Made by a program: the position numbers and the translations under genes
The notes under the pieces: generated by a model
What the model saw: only the letters and a program-made list of their open reading frames with translations
Database searches by the model: none
Told to the model about the DNA's origin: nothing
Part shown: piece after piece, positions 1 through 8,262 of the stretch
How the letters are laid out: each line of letters starts with the position of its first letter
Numbering within the stretch: the stretch's first letter is position 1
NCBI RefSeq assembly: GCF_048077055.1
Contig: NZ_CP182236.1
Location: 2,666,001 to 2,730,000, forward strand
From: Egbenema bharatensis
Lineage (GTDB): Bacteria > Cyanobacteriota > Cyanobacteriia > Elainellales > Elainellaceae
DNA: 64,000 bases
Direction of reading: 5' to 3'

Positions 1-462
1 AGGAGTGCCAGTAAAATCATCCATGAGTCTTTCTGATTGTTTCCAGCGACCGTTATTAATCGCTGCAACTAGCCAGGGTTCATTAAGTCGAGTGTATTCC
101 AGGGGCCCAGCTACAAATTCGTAGCAAGATAGGGCATCTGCCATTTTTTCCAGCCAGTCGGGGCATACTTCGTCATCTGATTCACAAAAGCAAAAAGCAT
201 CTCCCGTGGCGGCTTTAACTCCAACATTATCGGAATGGGCTACACCTAAGCGAGGTTTCCCTGGTTCGTAGGCATCAACAATTTGCAGATTAGGGAGGCG
301 ATCGCGGTAGCGTTCCACAATCTCCATCGAATGATCCGTTGAACCATTGTTAACCACAATCACTTCCCATTCACCAGACCACTGTTGACTGGCCAGGGCA
401 TTTAATTGCACGTCAATGGTTTTCGCCCCGTTAAAGCAGGGAAGAATTACGCTTAACTTCAT
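1..462 (-). CDS. Glycosyltransferase family 2, partial (C-terminus outside window)
   Basis: The reverse strand is open for 154 codons from an ATG at 462 to the window edge, so the gene is cut off on its C-terminal side. The translation begins MKLSVILPCFNGAKTI, the opening strand of a GT-A fold. It continues with VVNNGSTD, the nucleotide-binding region of GT2 enzymes, and then ESDDE, which fits the DxD metal/nucleotide-sugar motif near residue 95. A good Shine-Dalgarno, AGGAG, lies 7 bases before the ATG. The family transfers sugars from nucleotide-sugar donors in the cytoplasm, usually for surface polysaccharides. A nucleotide-sugar epimerase lies about 1.5 kb away, which fits a polysaccharide region, but the acceptor and sugar cannot be read from the sequence. 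Confidence 0.88.
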   Translation of the reverse strand, partial: MKLSVILPCFNGAKTIDVQLNALASQQWSGEWEVIVVNNGSTDHSMEIVERYRDRLPNLQIVDAYEPGKPRLGVAHSDNVGVKAATGDAFCFCESDDEVCPDWLEKMADALSCYEFVAGPLEYTRLNEPWLVAAINNGRWKQSERLMDDFTGTP

Positions 463-1130
463 GCAAGACTCCTAAAGACTTAAAAATCGATGGTTATGTA
501 ACAGGATGTTCAAAAGATGAGAATGCCATGCAAACACCGATCGAATTTCAATAGATTCGATCAACGACGTACATTATAGCCCTACCAGCTTATTGCTCCT
601 AAGTTGGGCTTGAGGCAATCAGTCGAAACGCTACCCACCCTAAAAAAATTCCAGATAATTAAATTCTCGTATTCCTTAACCGTCTATCTGCAATAAGTAG
701 AGAACTCAAAATAACCGAGATAGACACACCGTAGTGAAGCACCTGGGAACAAAAAGATTATTCCACTTGTTTTACGAATCCGAACTGTTCTGAACCTGTC
801 GATTGCTGCATCATCTACCAGAGCGTACGAATCAAAAATCAGTTTTTTGGCAGCACTTCAGGGAAACAAAATAGAATACACCGATTTTTGTACAGGGTGA
901 TAGCTTTCTATTATGGTGATGGATTTCTGGGAATGTCCAGAGTAGTGCTATTACTATAAACAGGGTAAATAGAACACTATAATTAAACAAACTTATCAAT
1001 ATTCTCTAGACTCACCCAATGCCCCTGTACCGCAACCGCTAACTCTGGTATCCGTTTTCACCTTTTTCTACATTGCAAGCCAAACTGTAACATTTTTGAC
1101 TTGATTTGCCCGATCGATTGATGCTACGCT
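463..1130. other. Intergenic region with degraded dispersed repeat
   Basis: No convincing coding frame is seen. Bases 625-685 contain a decayed copy of the repeat found better preserved at 46887-47069: the string AGTCGAAACGCTACCCACCC is followed by CCAGATAATTAAATT and a GTATTCCTTAA end. The rest is AT-rich and featureless to me. Confidence 0.5.
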
Positions 1131-1135
1131 CTTCA

Positions 1136-1382
1136 GCTATAGCTGTCTTTTGGGTTGCGCAAACCTGGGGGACAGTTGGACGACCTAGAGACGAAATTCT
1201 CTAACGGAGGTCAAGCGTCGCCCACCAAAGCATACGCTCAACCTCCTACCACAGACTAATAGCGCTAGTCCGGGCTAGGGTGATGATAACACCCAATGCT
1301 CTCGGCTTGCATGGTCTGAAAAAGCTGAGGGCTAGTCTCTAGGGTTTCTTCAAACCCTGGAATACAAGGAGATTAACTGAAT
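1136..1382 (+). promoter_or_regulatory. Long hairpin-rich 5' leader of unknown class
   Basis: About 240 bases before the small gene at 1383 can fold into several consecutive helices. CTGTC pairs with GACAG enclosing GGGTT-GCGCA-AACC. A nested arm has GACG/CGTC, GACCT/AGGTC and AGAGA/TCTCT. CTAG-TCCGGG-CTAG and GGGTG-ATGATAA-CACCC follow. AGGGTTT-CTTC-AAACCCT lies just before the ribosome binding site (AAGGAG). I could not match it to a riboswitch class I know. It may be a cis-regulatory leader or an independent small RNA. Confidence 0.4.
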
Positions 1383-1631
1383 ATGGCTCAAGATTTTATC
1401 GATCGAATTTCCCTGGGCGATCGGCTGTTTTCCTCTGCGAGTCGCTCCGTGAAAATTCTGATGATCGGGCAACCCAATGATGTAGAATTGACCATTGCTC
1501 GTCTGTATCAGTGCGATTTTTGCCGAGTTGAGGATTGGTCCCGTCCGTTACCCTTCTCCCAAATTCAGCAAGCCATCACCAAAGAACCCGGAGAAATTAT
1601 GCGGATTTATGTGCGATCGATGACCTTATAG
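1383..1631 (+). CDS. Small conserved cyanobacterial protein, paralogue of 32652-32897
   Basis: 82 residues with no signal peptide or membrane segment. AAGGAG lies about 9 bases before the ATG. The region from SVKILMIG to the C-terminus aligns with the protein encoded at 32652-32897: both have [SI]xK[IL]xxIGxPxxV, then a DW/TW-SR-x-LP motif, then E-[IV]-M-[RK]-I near the end. The two proteins have 82 and 81 residues and are clearly paralogues. I do not know a function. The fold pattern (beta strand, helix, strand, final strand) would suit a small ligand- or protein-binding domain, but this is inference. The gene stands alone behind a long structured leader. Confidence 0.75.
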   Translation: MAQDFIDRISLGDRLFSSASRSVKILMIGQPNDVELTIARLYQCDFCRVEDWSRPLPFSQIQQAITKEPGEIMRIYVRSMTL

Positions 1632-1959
1632 AGCATCAGTACGTATTCCTGGCAGGTCAGAAGACTGCGCTACAGCTCCGCGCTCCGGGGATTGCTCCAG
1701 GGATTGCGATGGCTTCGGGCAGCATCTTGCCTGCCAGTGAAATAGTTTTCAAGCAAGGGCAGAATTGGGATACACCCACTATGGAGTCTATCCCTGTTGC
1801 AGGGAAGGTTGCAGGGAAGATTGTTGCTCCTCTCAAACGGGGCGATGGCATGCATGAAAAATTCTGAGCCGTCGCCAGCATTTTTGGGAAAGCTTGTTGT
1901 TAGAATCTTGTGTAATTTAAACAAACGACCCTTTCCCTTAACGTTTGAGAGAGCCTATC
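1632..1959. other. Intergenic region carrying a degraded dispersed repeat
   Basis: Overlapping short frames on both strands look like shadows. Bases 1719-1742 read GCAGCATCTTGCCTGCCAGT, matching repeats at 56234-56263 and, inverted, at 61499-61530. Near 1650-1672, GGCAGGTCAGAAGACTGCGC looks like the decayed inverted partner. Confidence 0.5.
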
Positions 1960-2946
1960 ATGCGGGTACTTGTGACTGGAGTGGCTGGATTTATCGGTTA
2001 TCACCTGGCAAATCGCCTTCTAGCCGACGGATTAGAAGTCTACGGCATTGATAACCTGAGCGATTACTACGATGTCAACCTGAAGCAGGCTCGGCTCGCC
2101 CAACTGAACGCCCTTCCTGGCTTTAGCTTTGAATTTCTGGACTTGAGCGATCGCCAGGGAATGACCCAACTGTTTCAATCTCAGCAGTTTGACTATGTAG
2201 TGAACCTGGCTGCACAGGCAGGAGTGCGCTATTCCCTGATTAACCCCCATGCCTACGTAGACAGCAACATCACAGGGTTTGTCAATTTATTGGAAGGCTG
2301 TCGTCAAACGCCACCCAAACACCTCGTCTTCGCCTCTTCTAGTTCAGTTTACGGCGTAAATCCTAAAGTCCCTTTCGCCACTACCGACAATGTCGATCAC
2401 CCAATTTCGCTGTATGCCGCCAGCAAAAAAGCAAACGAACTTATAGCCCATACCTACAGTCACCTCTATCGCTTACCCATCACAGGACTTCGGTTTTTCA
2501 CGGTCTATGGGCCCTGGGCCGCCGATATGGCCTATTTCAAGTTCGTCAAGGCGATCGAAGCAGGCAAACCGATCGATGTTTACAACTTCGGCAAGATGAA
2601 GCGAGATTTTACCTACGTGGACGATGTGATTGAGGGCGTTGTGCGGGTGCTATATCATCTTCCCCAAACAGAAGCTCTGGGAGATGCGATCGCCCCAGTT
2701 CCCTACAAACTCTACAACATCGGTAATCATCAACCCGTCGAACTGCTTCAGTTCATTGAAATCATTGAACAACTCCTGGGTAAATCTGCTCAGAAAAACT
2801 TTTTGCCGATGCAGCCCGGTGATGTGCCCATGACCTATGCTGATGTGGATGACCTGATGCAGGATGTCGGCTTCAAACCCGATACGCCGATCGAAGAGGG
2901 AATGAATCGATTTGTTGCATGGTATCAAGACTATTATGGCAGTTAA
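1960..2946 (+). CDS. NAD-dependent epimerase, UDP-glucuronate 4-epimerase-like
   Basis: 328 residues from the ATG at 1960, which follows GAGAG. A TTG 15 bases upstream is also in frame but less likely. It is an extended short-chain dehydrogenase: the N-terminal GVAGFIG is the Rossmann GxxGxxG, with a DNLSDYYD segment after it. A catalytic Ser in SSSSVYG and a Tyr-x3-Lys in YAASKKANE follow. The strings AAQAGVRYS and DFTYVDDV are typical of UDP-glucuronic acid 4-epimerases, which interconvert UDP-GlcA and UDP-GalA for capsule or exopolysaccharide. Length fits that family (about 330). Other UDP-sugar epimerases are possible. The glycosyltransferase at 1-462 may act in the same pathway. Confidence 0.88.
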   Translation: MRVLVTGVAGFIGYHLANRLLADGLEVYGIDNLSDYYDVNLKQARLAQLNALPGFSFEFLDLSDRQGMTQLFQSQQFDYVVNLAAQAGVRYSLINPHAYVDSNITGFVNLLEGCRQTPPKHLVFASSSSVYGVNPKVPFATTDNVDHPISLYAASKKANELIAHTYSHLYRLPITGLRFFTVYGPWAADMAYFKFVKAIEAGKPIDVYNFGKMKRDFTYVDDVIEGVVRVLYHLPQTEALGDAIAPVPYKLYNIGNHQPVELLQFIEIIEQLLGKSAQKNFLPMQPGDVPMTYADVDDLMQDVGFKPDTPIEEGMNRFVAWYQDYYGS

Positions 2947-3144
2947 AGACCGGAATCCAGTTCTAAGCGTGAGCAAAGTCTGCGCTTCCACTCCAGTTTT
3001 TAAGATTTATCCTTTGTTTGATCTGCTAAACTGATGTAGGTGTTTGCATCAACAGATTACCTTTTCTAGACAAAAATTCTAGATGGCAACTTGCTCTAGA
3101 AGATAATCTAGAAAGAGATCTAAGCAGTGATGCGATTGCCTTTA

Positions 3145-3218
3145 CGGGATGTAGCGCAGCTTGGTAGCGCACTTCGTTCGGGACGAAGGGGCCGCTGGTT
3201 CGAATCCAGTCATCCCGA
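3145..3218 (+). tRNA. tRNA-Pro (CGG)
   Basis: Full cloverleaf: acceptor CGGGATG/CATCCCG, D-arm GCGC-AGCTTGGTA-GCGC, anticodon stem CTTCG/CGAAG around loop TTCGGGA (anticodon CGG), and T-arm GCTGG-TTCGAAT-CCAGT. The discriminator base is A. No CCA is encoded, so it must be added after transcription. It reads the proline codon CCG. Confidence 0.96.
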
Positions 3219-3304
3219 TTCTTGTAATCGAATAGCACTTTGTTTGTCATCGTTAAAAATGAGATGCGATCGCTACATCTGACAATCGATCGCATATAGT
3301 CCAT

Positions 3305-3418
3305 ATGCTCTCGGGGAAGGGGCAGGTGATTGTTTCGGCTTCTTACAAGGATGTGCCGTTGCCTGTACAGGTGCCGGAGTTCGATCGGATGGAGGTGAGG
3401 AGATTAGAGGAATCGTAA
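3305..3418 (+). CDS. Possible 37-residue ORF directly upstream of PIN toxin
   Basis: An ATG at 3305 opens a 37-codon frame that ends one base before the PIN-domain gene. It reads MLSGKGQVIVSASYKDV, then a Pro-rich link and a basic-acidic end (DRMEVRRLEES). There is no clear ribosome binding site, and the frame is closed just upstream. The tight coupling suggests a small partner or the remnant C-terminus of an antitoxin of the PIN toxin. It could also be chance. Confidence 0.3.
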   Translation: MLSGKGQVIVSASYKDVPLPVQVPEFDRMEVRRLEES

Positions 3419-3419
3419 A

Positions 3420-3856
3420 GTGAGGATTTGTTTGGATACCAGTGTGTTAAACCGACCGTTTGATGACCAGACGCAACCCCGCATTGCACTGGAAACTCAG
3501 GCATTGCGAACGGTTCTCCAGCTTGTGGAAGCAGGGGAGGTGGAACTGGTCAATTCAGCCGCGATCGCCTATGAAAATAGCAGAAATTGTCACAGCCCAG
3601 ACGACAGTGGGTTGAGCAGTGTCTTCAGCTTGCAAGCCAGTTTCAAGCAATCGATGAAGGGATTACTCAGCGAGCAACTTTGCTAGAGGGTCAGGGCTTG
3701 GGGGCGATCGATGCGTTGCATGTGGCATGTGCGGAGGCTTCTGGCTGTGATTACTTCTTGACCTGTGACGATCGTCTGGTGCGACGGTATTCAGGGCAAC
3801 TGAAGGTAGTGAATCCGGTGAGTTTTGTTTTAGAGATAACAGGAGAGAACGAATGA
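3420..3856 (+). pseudogene. PIN-domain toxin (VapC-like), one-base frameshift
   Basis: Frame one starts with GTG at 3420 and gives MRICLDTSVLNRPFDD, the first PIN strand with its metal-binding Asp. It is intact to AYENSRN near 3587. The homologous continuation (PRRQWVEQCLQLASQF, then AIDALHVACAE and CDYFLTCDDRLVRR, with the later PIN acids) is in the next frame. One inserted base near 3587 would restore a protein of about 145 residues. PIN proteins are Mg-dependent ribonucleases, usually toxins. As read the gene is broken, which also leaves the catalytic acids on two separate products. A sequencing error is possible. Its end overlaps the next gene by 4 bases. Confidence 0.8.
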
Positions 3857-4068
3857 GCATTCAGCTTCCCAGGCAGCAAGAGGTTGTTGCAGAGGCAATG
3901 CAGGTATTACAGCAGCATTTGCCTCCCTCGAAGGTAGCTCTGGTGATTTCGATGTGGTTTGCGGAGGGAGGAGATTATCTCAAAACGCGAGAGGAACTGT
4001 TTGCAGGGGAAACGGTTGCATCGTTGGCAGCAAAGATACAGGCTTTTCAGGAGCAAAAGGTTGATTAG
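3853..4068 (+). CDS. Small protein coupled to PIN toxin
   Basis: 71 residues. The ATG overlaps the stop of the PIN gene (ATGA), so the two are translationally coupled. The protein is mostly helical: a Gln/Glu-rich start, LPPSKVALVISMWFAEG in the middle, and a charged Leu/Ala-rich end (KTREELFAGETVASL). No DNA-binding motif is obvious. Its place suggests a toxin-antitoxin partner; that role is inference. It remains intact although the toxin frame is broken, as expected when the antitoxin is kept or decay is recent. Confidence 0.7.
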   Translation: MSIQLPRQQEVVAEAMQVLQQHLPPSKVALVISMWFAEGGDYLKTREELFAGETVASLAAKIQAFQEQKVD

Positions 4069-4083
4069 CCTCTCATAGCTAAA

Positions 4084-4174
4084 AGCCCTCACCCTAGCCC
4101 TCTCCCCTCGGGAGAGGGAACTGGAAAAGTGAATAGCTCCCTCGCCCTTTGGGAGAGGGGTTGGGGGTGAGGGC
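4084..4174. repeat. MITE-like inverted-repeat element (CCCTCACCCTAGCCC family)
   Basis: About 90 bases bounded by near-perfect inverted ends: GCCCTCACCCTAGCCCTCTC at the left and GAGAGGGGTTGGGGGTGAGG at the right. Inside is a hairpin CCCTCTCCC-CTC-GGGAGAGGG. A second copy with the same layout lies at 44465-44558. It sits just after the PIN module and could end its transcript. Confidence 0.75.
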
Positions 4175-4289
4175 ACACAACTTTTGTCAGTCAATCAGCT
4201 CGACAACTGTTAACTCGCCCCGCACCCTTGCTAACATTGCGGAATCAGGGATTGTGCGATCGGCTCCAGTTGTGAAGTAAGGAAAATGA

Positions 4290-4823
4290 GTGATGACCCA
4301 TTCCTCGGAAACAGCAAACGATTTACAAACTTTAGAAGCTATAGCCAGCCTGGAGGCAACCATTCAGAATGCCCACCAACGGCTGGAACAACTTTTAGCC
4401 ACTGTCCAGGACTATGAAGGAGCACAGGACTTATTAGAGGAATTGCGTCAGGGTCAGGCAGCGATGGCCACCACACAGGAATATCTATCCGAAACCGCAG
4501 ACCAACTCCAAGTTCGCCAAGTTTTCCTGGAACGCTCTACTCAGCAAGCCCAGGAAGTCATTACTCACCTTGGGCCCCTGATGGCAAAGATCGAGTCCCT
4601 TGCAGGAATAGATGCTATCCAGGAGCAATTACAAGCCATTCATCGAGCATTGGAAACTGATGAAACCAGGCTGGAACAAGCGAAACATGAACTTCAACAA
4701 TCAGTTGCAACCGACCTCCAACCCCTTGCCAGCCAAATTGCCCACCTGCGCGCCACCAATAAGCGACTCACGTTTGCGGTGATTGCGATCGGAGCCATTG
4801 CCCTGATCAGCTTGTTGACCTGA
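4290..4823 (+). CDS. Coiled-coil protein with C-terminal membrane anchor
   Basis: 177 residues from GTG at 4290, or 176 from ATG at 4293; AAGGA at 4279 serves either. Residues 10-155 are almost continuous amphipathic helix rich in Gln, Glu, Ala and Leu, with heptad-like spacing, and are likely a coiled coil. The last 17 residues (LTFAVIAIGAIALISLL) form one membrane span, so the protein is probably tail-anchored with the coiled coil in the cytoplasm. I do not recognise a named family. It could tether or scaffold partners at the membrane. Confidence 0.75.
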   Translation: MMTHSSETANDLQTLEAIASLEATIQNAHQRLEQLLATVQDYEGAQDLLEELRQGQAAMATTQEYLSETADQLQVRQVFLERSTQQAQEVITHLGPLMAKIESLAGIDAIQEQLQAIHRALETDETRLEQAKHELQQSVATDLQPLASQIAHLRATNKRLTFAVIAIGAIALISLLT

Positions 4824-4835
4824 TTTTACTGCACC

Positions 4836-5048
4836 TCAGTTGCGAGACTGATAATCTGCATCGAGCCAACATTGGGGCAGCGTTTCACCAGAGGGGAAAA
4901 CCAGATCACCCTTGGCAAATTCTTCAGGATCCTGTTCCTCTTGCCCTGCCTGAATTCTTCCAGAAATGGTTGATTTGAGTGGATCAATCAGCTCCGTCGT
5001 ATCCATGACTTCAACGAGGATGCCGTGATCTTTGGTTTGTAAAAACAT
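4836..5048 (-). CDS. Small conserved hypothetical protein
   Basis: 70 residues from ATG at 5048, with AGGTG upstream; the frame is open a further 11 codons. It reads MFLQTKDHGILVEVMD, then an acidic stretch (GQEEQDPEEFAKGDL), then FPSGETLPQCWLDADY. I recall this pattern in short cyanobacterial proteins without known function. It is predicted cytoplasmic. It is convergent with the coiled-coil gene, with 12 bases between the stops. Confidence 0.7.
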   Translation of the reverse strand: MFLQTKDHGILVEVMDTTELIDPLKSTISGRIQAGQEEQDPEEFAKGDLVFPSGETLPQCWLDADYQSRN

Positions 5049-5251
5049 CTTTACTTGTTCACCTAACGTGCAAAATAACAAACGGAAGCGTAACCCTCCG
5101 CATCTTTCCTTCCAAGTTCCTATATTTCTAATCCTTTCACATCCCCCCGAAGGGATAAGGGCCTGGCATCTCAGAGATTTTGCATAACCAGCTCACACCA
5201 TTTCGTGCCTCGATCGGGCAATATGAATGTGAAAGCGCAATCCTGGCTAGA

Positions 5252-7885
5252 ATGTGGCATTTCTCTGTTCCTCGTCAATTTCGACATTTACGGCTCGGCT
5301 CTAAAAACGTCACGATTTTTGAAGCTTGCTTTATCGGGTTGGTTTCCGGTTTAGCCGCTGTGTTCCTGAAGCAGGGCATTGGGTGGTTGGGGGGATGGCG
5401 AGTGCATCTGTCCCATCAGTATCCGGTCTGGCTCGCGCTGCCCTTGATTGGGTTAACGGGTGGGATACTCGCAGGTTGGCTCACAGAACGTCTGGCTCCT
5501 GAAGCGGCAGGAAGCGGTATTCCTCAAGTCAAAGCGGTTCTGGCTGGAGTGGCAATTCCCCTGAACTGGCGGGTGGCTGCCGTCAAAATGATCAGCGTAA
5601 TTATAACGATCGGTTCGGGTCTAAATCTGGGACGGCAGGGCCCGACGGTACAAATTGGAGCTGCCCTCGCGGCCCAACTGAGCCACTGGCTGCCCACCTC
5701 CCCGGAATATCGTCGTCAATTGATCGCGGCGGGAGCGGCGGCCGGCTTAGCGGCGGGATTTAATGCACCGATCGCTGGCGTGTTGTTTGTCGTAGAAGAA
5801 TTTTTGCAGGACTTCTCAGGACTGACCTTAGGAACCGCAATTCTGGCATCGTTTGTCGGGGCAGTCGTGTCGCGTTTGCTGGGGGGGCAGGGCCTTAGCC
5901 TGACTCTGGACTTGATGGCATCGCGGGCGGAATTTTCCTTGCAGGATGTACCGTTTGTGCTGATCTTGGGACTACTGGCGGGATTGTTGGGAGCGTTATT
6001 CAGTCGCGGAATTTTTGTCGGGCTGGCCTTCAATCGGCGGGTGTTGAAACTGGGGCTGCCGTGGAAAGTGGGGTTAGCAGGACTCATTACTGGCTTAGTG
6101 ATGACCCTATTGCCTCCGGAGTTTCGAGATAGTGCCGGACTCCGAGAAACCTTCATCATTGGCGATACTCAGTGGCATTTGATTTTGTTAGCCTTTACCG
6201 TCAAGTTTGTTCTGACGCTGGTTGCCTATGGAGCCGGAACGCCAGGCGGTTTGTTTGCCCCTTCTTTATTATTAGGAGCTGCGCTGGGCAGTCTGGTTGG
6301 GCATCTGGCCGGTGCGCTAGAACTCTGGGTGGGGCTGCCGTTGGGATTTCCGGCTGGCGTTAGCTCACCGACGACTTACGCACTCGCAGGGATGGGTGCG
6401 TTTTTTAGTGCTGTGGCCCGGGGCCCCATTACCGCGATCGTGATTGTGTTTGAAATGACGACGGATTTTAACCTGGTCTTGCCCTTAATGATTGGCTCAG
6501 TGATTGCCTACTTACTCAGCGATCGATTTGCCTCCGGTTCTCTCTACAATCGCCTCCTGGCAATGAATGGCATTCACCTGGATGAAGGAAGCACGCCGGG
6601 GACAGCCTTAACTGAATTGACCGCCGCTGACCTGATGCAGCGACGAGTGGAAACCCTCTCCAGCCAGATGACGCTGGATGAAGCAAAGCAAGCCTTTTCC
6701 CGATCGCACCATCGCGGTTTTCCAGTTGTGGATGATGGCAGGCTGGTCGGCATCGTGACTCAAAGCGATATTTCCGATCGCGCCCGTCGTCCAGCGGAAA
6801 TTGGGGATATTATCCTGTCTGATGTGATGACTCCCCAGCCCGTTACGGTTGCGCCAAAGGATCAGCTCAGCCATGTCCTGTATTTGCTCGATCGGTTTAA
6901 GCTCAGTCGATTGCCCGTCACCGAAGGAGCCAAGCTCGTTGGCATCATCACCCGTGCAGACATCATTCGGGTGGAAGTGGATCAACTGAGCGGTGAGAAA
7001 GGCTTTGGGCCTCAGCCGGAACCCTCCTATGTGATCTACCAGACTCGATCGCCAGCTACCGGAACTGGACGACTGCTCGTTCCCCTCAGCAATCCCCGCA
7101 CTGCCCCCTCCCTCCTCCGCCTGGCTGGCTCCATTGCCCGCGAGCGGAACTACGAACTGGAATGTCTGCATGTCATCACCGTTCCTCGGAGCAAAGCCCC
7201 TGCCGAAACGGCTGTTCGGACCAGCATCAGCCATCGACTGCTACAACAGGCGGAAAAACTGGCTCAGGAAATTCAGGCTCCGATTCATACGCAAATTCGA
7301 GTTGCCCACGAACCGGCACAGGCCATGCTGGAAACCATTAAAGAACGCCATATTGACATGGTATTTATGGGCTGGGAAGGCAGAAGCACGACTCCTGGCA
7401 GGGTCTTTGGCAGTACCGTAGACACGATTGTTCGCCAGGCGGCTTGTGAAGTCATGCTAGTGAAATTCCATGAACCCGTCCGCTTTAACCACTGGTTAGT
7501 TCCTGTGGCAGGGGGCCCCAATGTGCTGGAAGCGATGAAACTTTTACCCGCCTTTGTGAAACTGGGTGACTATGCCGATGTGCGCGTGTGTCAGGTCTTC
7601 GAGCATAAACCATCTATGTCCGAAATCCAGCCGCTTCAACAAATCGTGCAGGACTTGTCTCTACAACTGAAGTGCCCAGTGCTGGACAGACCGATTTGGG
7701 GCGGTTCCATTGCCGATGAAATTATTCGCCTGGCCTGGAATGAACACTGCGATGTGATTATGTTGGGAGCAAGTCGGGAAGGGCTGCTGCAACAGGTGAT
7801 TAAAGGCAATATTCCTGAGGCGATCGCCACCCAAAGTAATCGAACGGTGATTCTGGTGCGCGGGCCCATTACTAACCTGGAGTAG
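5252..7885 (+). CDS. ClC chloride channel/transporter with CBS pair and two Usp domains
   Basis: 877 residues from ATG at 5252; the frame extends upstream to a TTG at 5180. Residues 20-450 are the ClC membrane domain, with GSGIPQ near 88, FNAPIAGVLFVVEE at 170-183 and AVARGPITAIVIVFEM. Two CBS domains (about 480-595) follow, then two universal-stress-protein folds (about 615-740 and 745-875). In ClC proteins the second conserved motif is GREGP, whose Glu gates both Cl- and H+. Here it reads GRQGP, with Gln at 129 (codon 5636-5638), while the inner proton Glu (VVEE, 182-183) is kept. That predicts altered coupling, perhaps a passive channel. The Usp and CBS parts suggest nucleotide control. 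Confidence 0.92.
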   Translation: MWHFSVPRQFRHLRLGSKNVTIFEACFIGLVSGLAAVFLKQGIGWLGGWRVHLSHQYPVWLALPLIGLTGGILAGWLTERLAPEAAGSGIPQVKAVLAGVAIPLNWRVAAVKMISVIITIGSGLNLGRQGPTVQIGAALAAQLSHWLPTSPEYRRQLIAAGAAAGLAAGFNAPIAGVLFVVEEFLQDFSGLTLGTAILASFVGAVVSRLLGGQGLSLTLDLMASRAEFSLQDVPFVLILGLLAGLLGALFSRGIFVGLAFNRRVLKLGLPWKVGLAGLITGLVMTLLPPEFRDSAGLRETFIIGDTQWHLILLAFTVKFVLTLVAYGAGTPGGLFAPSLLLGAALGSLVGHLAGALELWVGLPLGFPAGVSSPTTYALAGMGAFFSAVARGPITAIVIVFEMTTDFNLVLPLMIGSVIAYLLSDRFASGSLYNRLLAMNGIHLDEGSTPGTALTELTAADLMQRRVETLSSQMTLDEAKQAFSRSHHRGFPVVDDGRLVGIVTQSDISDRARRPAEIGDIILSDVMTPQPVTVAPKDQLSHVLYLLDRFKLSRLPVTEGAKLVGIITRADIIRVEVDQLSGEKGFGPQPEPSYVIYQTRSPATGTGRLLVPLSNPRTAPSLLRLAGSIARERNYELECLHVITVPRSKAPAETAVRTSISHRLLQQAEKLAQEIQAPIHTQIRVAHEPAQAMLETIKERHIDMVFMGWEGRSTTPGRVFGSTVDTIVRQAACEVMLVKFHEPVRFNHWLVPVAGGPNVLEAMKLLPAFVKLGDYADVRVCQVFEHKPSMSEIQPLQQIVQDLSLQLKCPVLDRPIWGGSIADEIIRLAWNEHCDVIMLGASREGLLQQVIKGNIPEAIATQSNRTVILVRGPITNLE

Positions 7886-8262
7886 GTCAAATTGTCAGCC
7901 AGGAATTCTGACCAGGTCAGTAGAAGGTATGGCGGAAGTTATGTTATTTGATGCTGAAGCATACTCGATTGCAGAACGGCATCTACCTGGAACATCGGTA
8001 CAGCAACCCGATCGGGCAGGCAGGATAGACAGCCCAACGATACGCAATTTCTGGAGTGCCGATGCTGGCTGGGTGGTCAAGATGCCTGCTCTGCAAGAAT
8101 TCTAGATTATTAAATTCATTACTAAATTCGTATTCCTGAAAGAAAATAGAATTTATCCAAAGCAAATAATGGGTCTTTTCCCTGAGACACAATCGATCAT
8201 TCCTTTCCAAAAAGGTATGGTATTATTTGATTAAGTTATGGTTTAACCAGTTCAGGTGGATT
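7886..8262. other. Intergenic region with partial dispersed repeat
   Basis: No gene is seen. Bases 8080-8140 hold the right half of the MITE-like family: AAGATGCCTGCTCTGCAAGA is followed by GATTATTAAATTC and the ATTCGTATTCCTGA end. The left half is missing. Confidence 0.5.

Noticed and set aside
1136..1382. Known riboswitch, tmRNA, RNase P RNA or 6S RNA
   Set aside because: None of the conserved strings I know for these RNAs is present; the region is left as an unnamed structured leader.
5716..6159. 147-codon minus-strand frame
   Set aside because: It lies wholly within the ClC membrane domain; its Ser/Asn/Pro/Ala-rich composition is that of an antisense shadow.
6608..7234. 208-codon minus-strand frame
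   Set aside because: Antisense to the CBS/Usp part of the ClC gene, no ribosome site, no motif.
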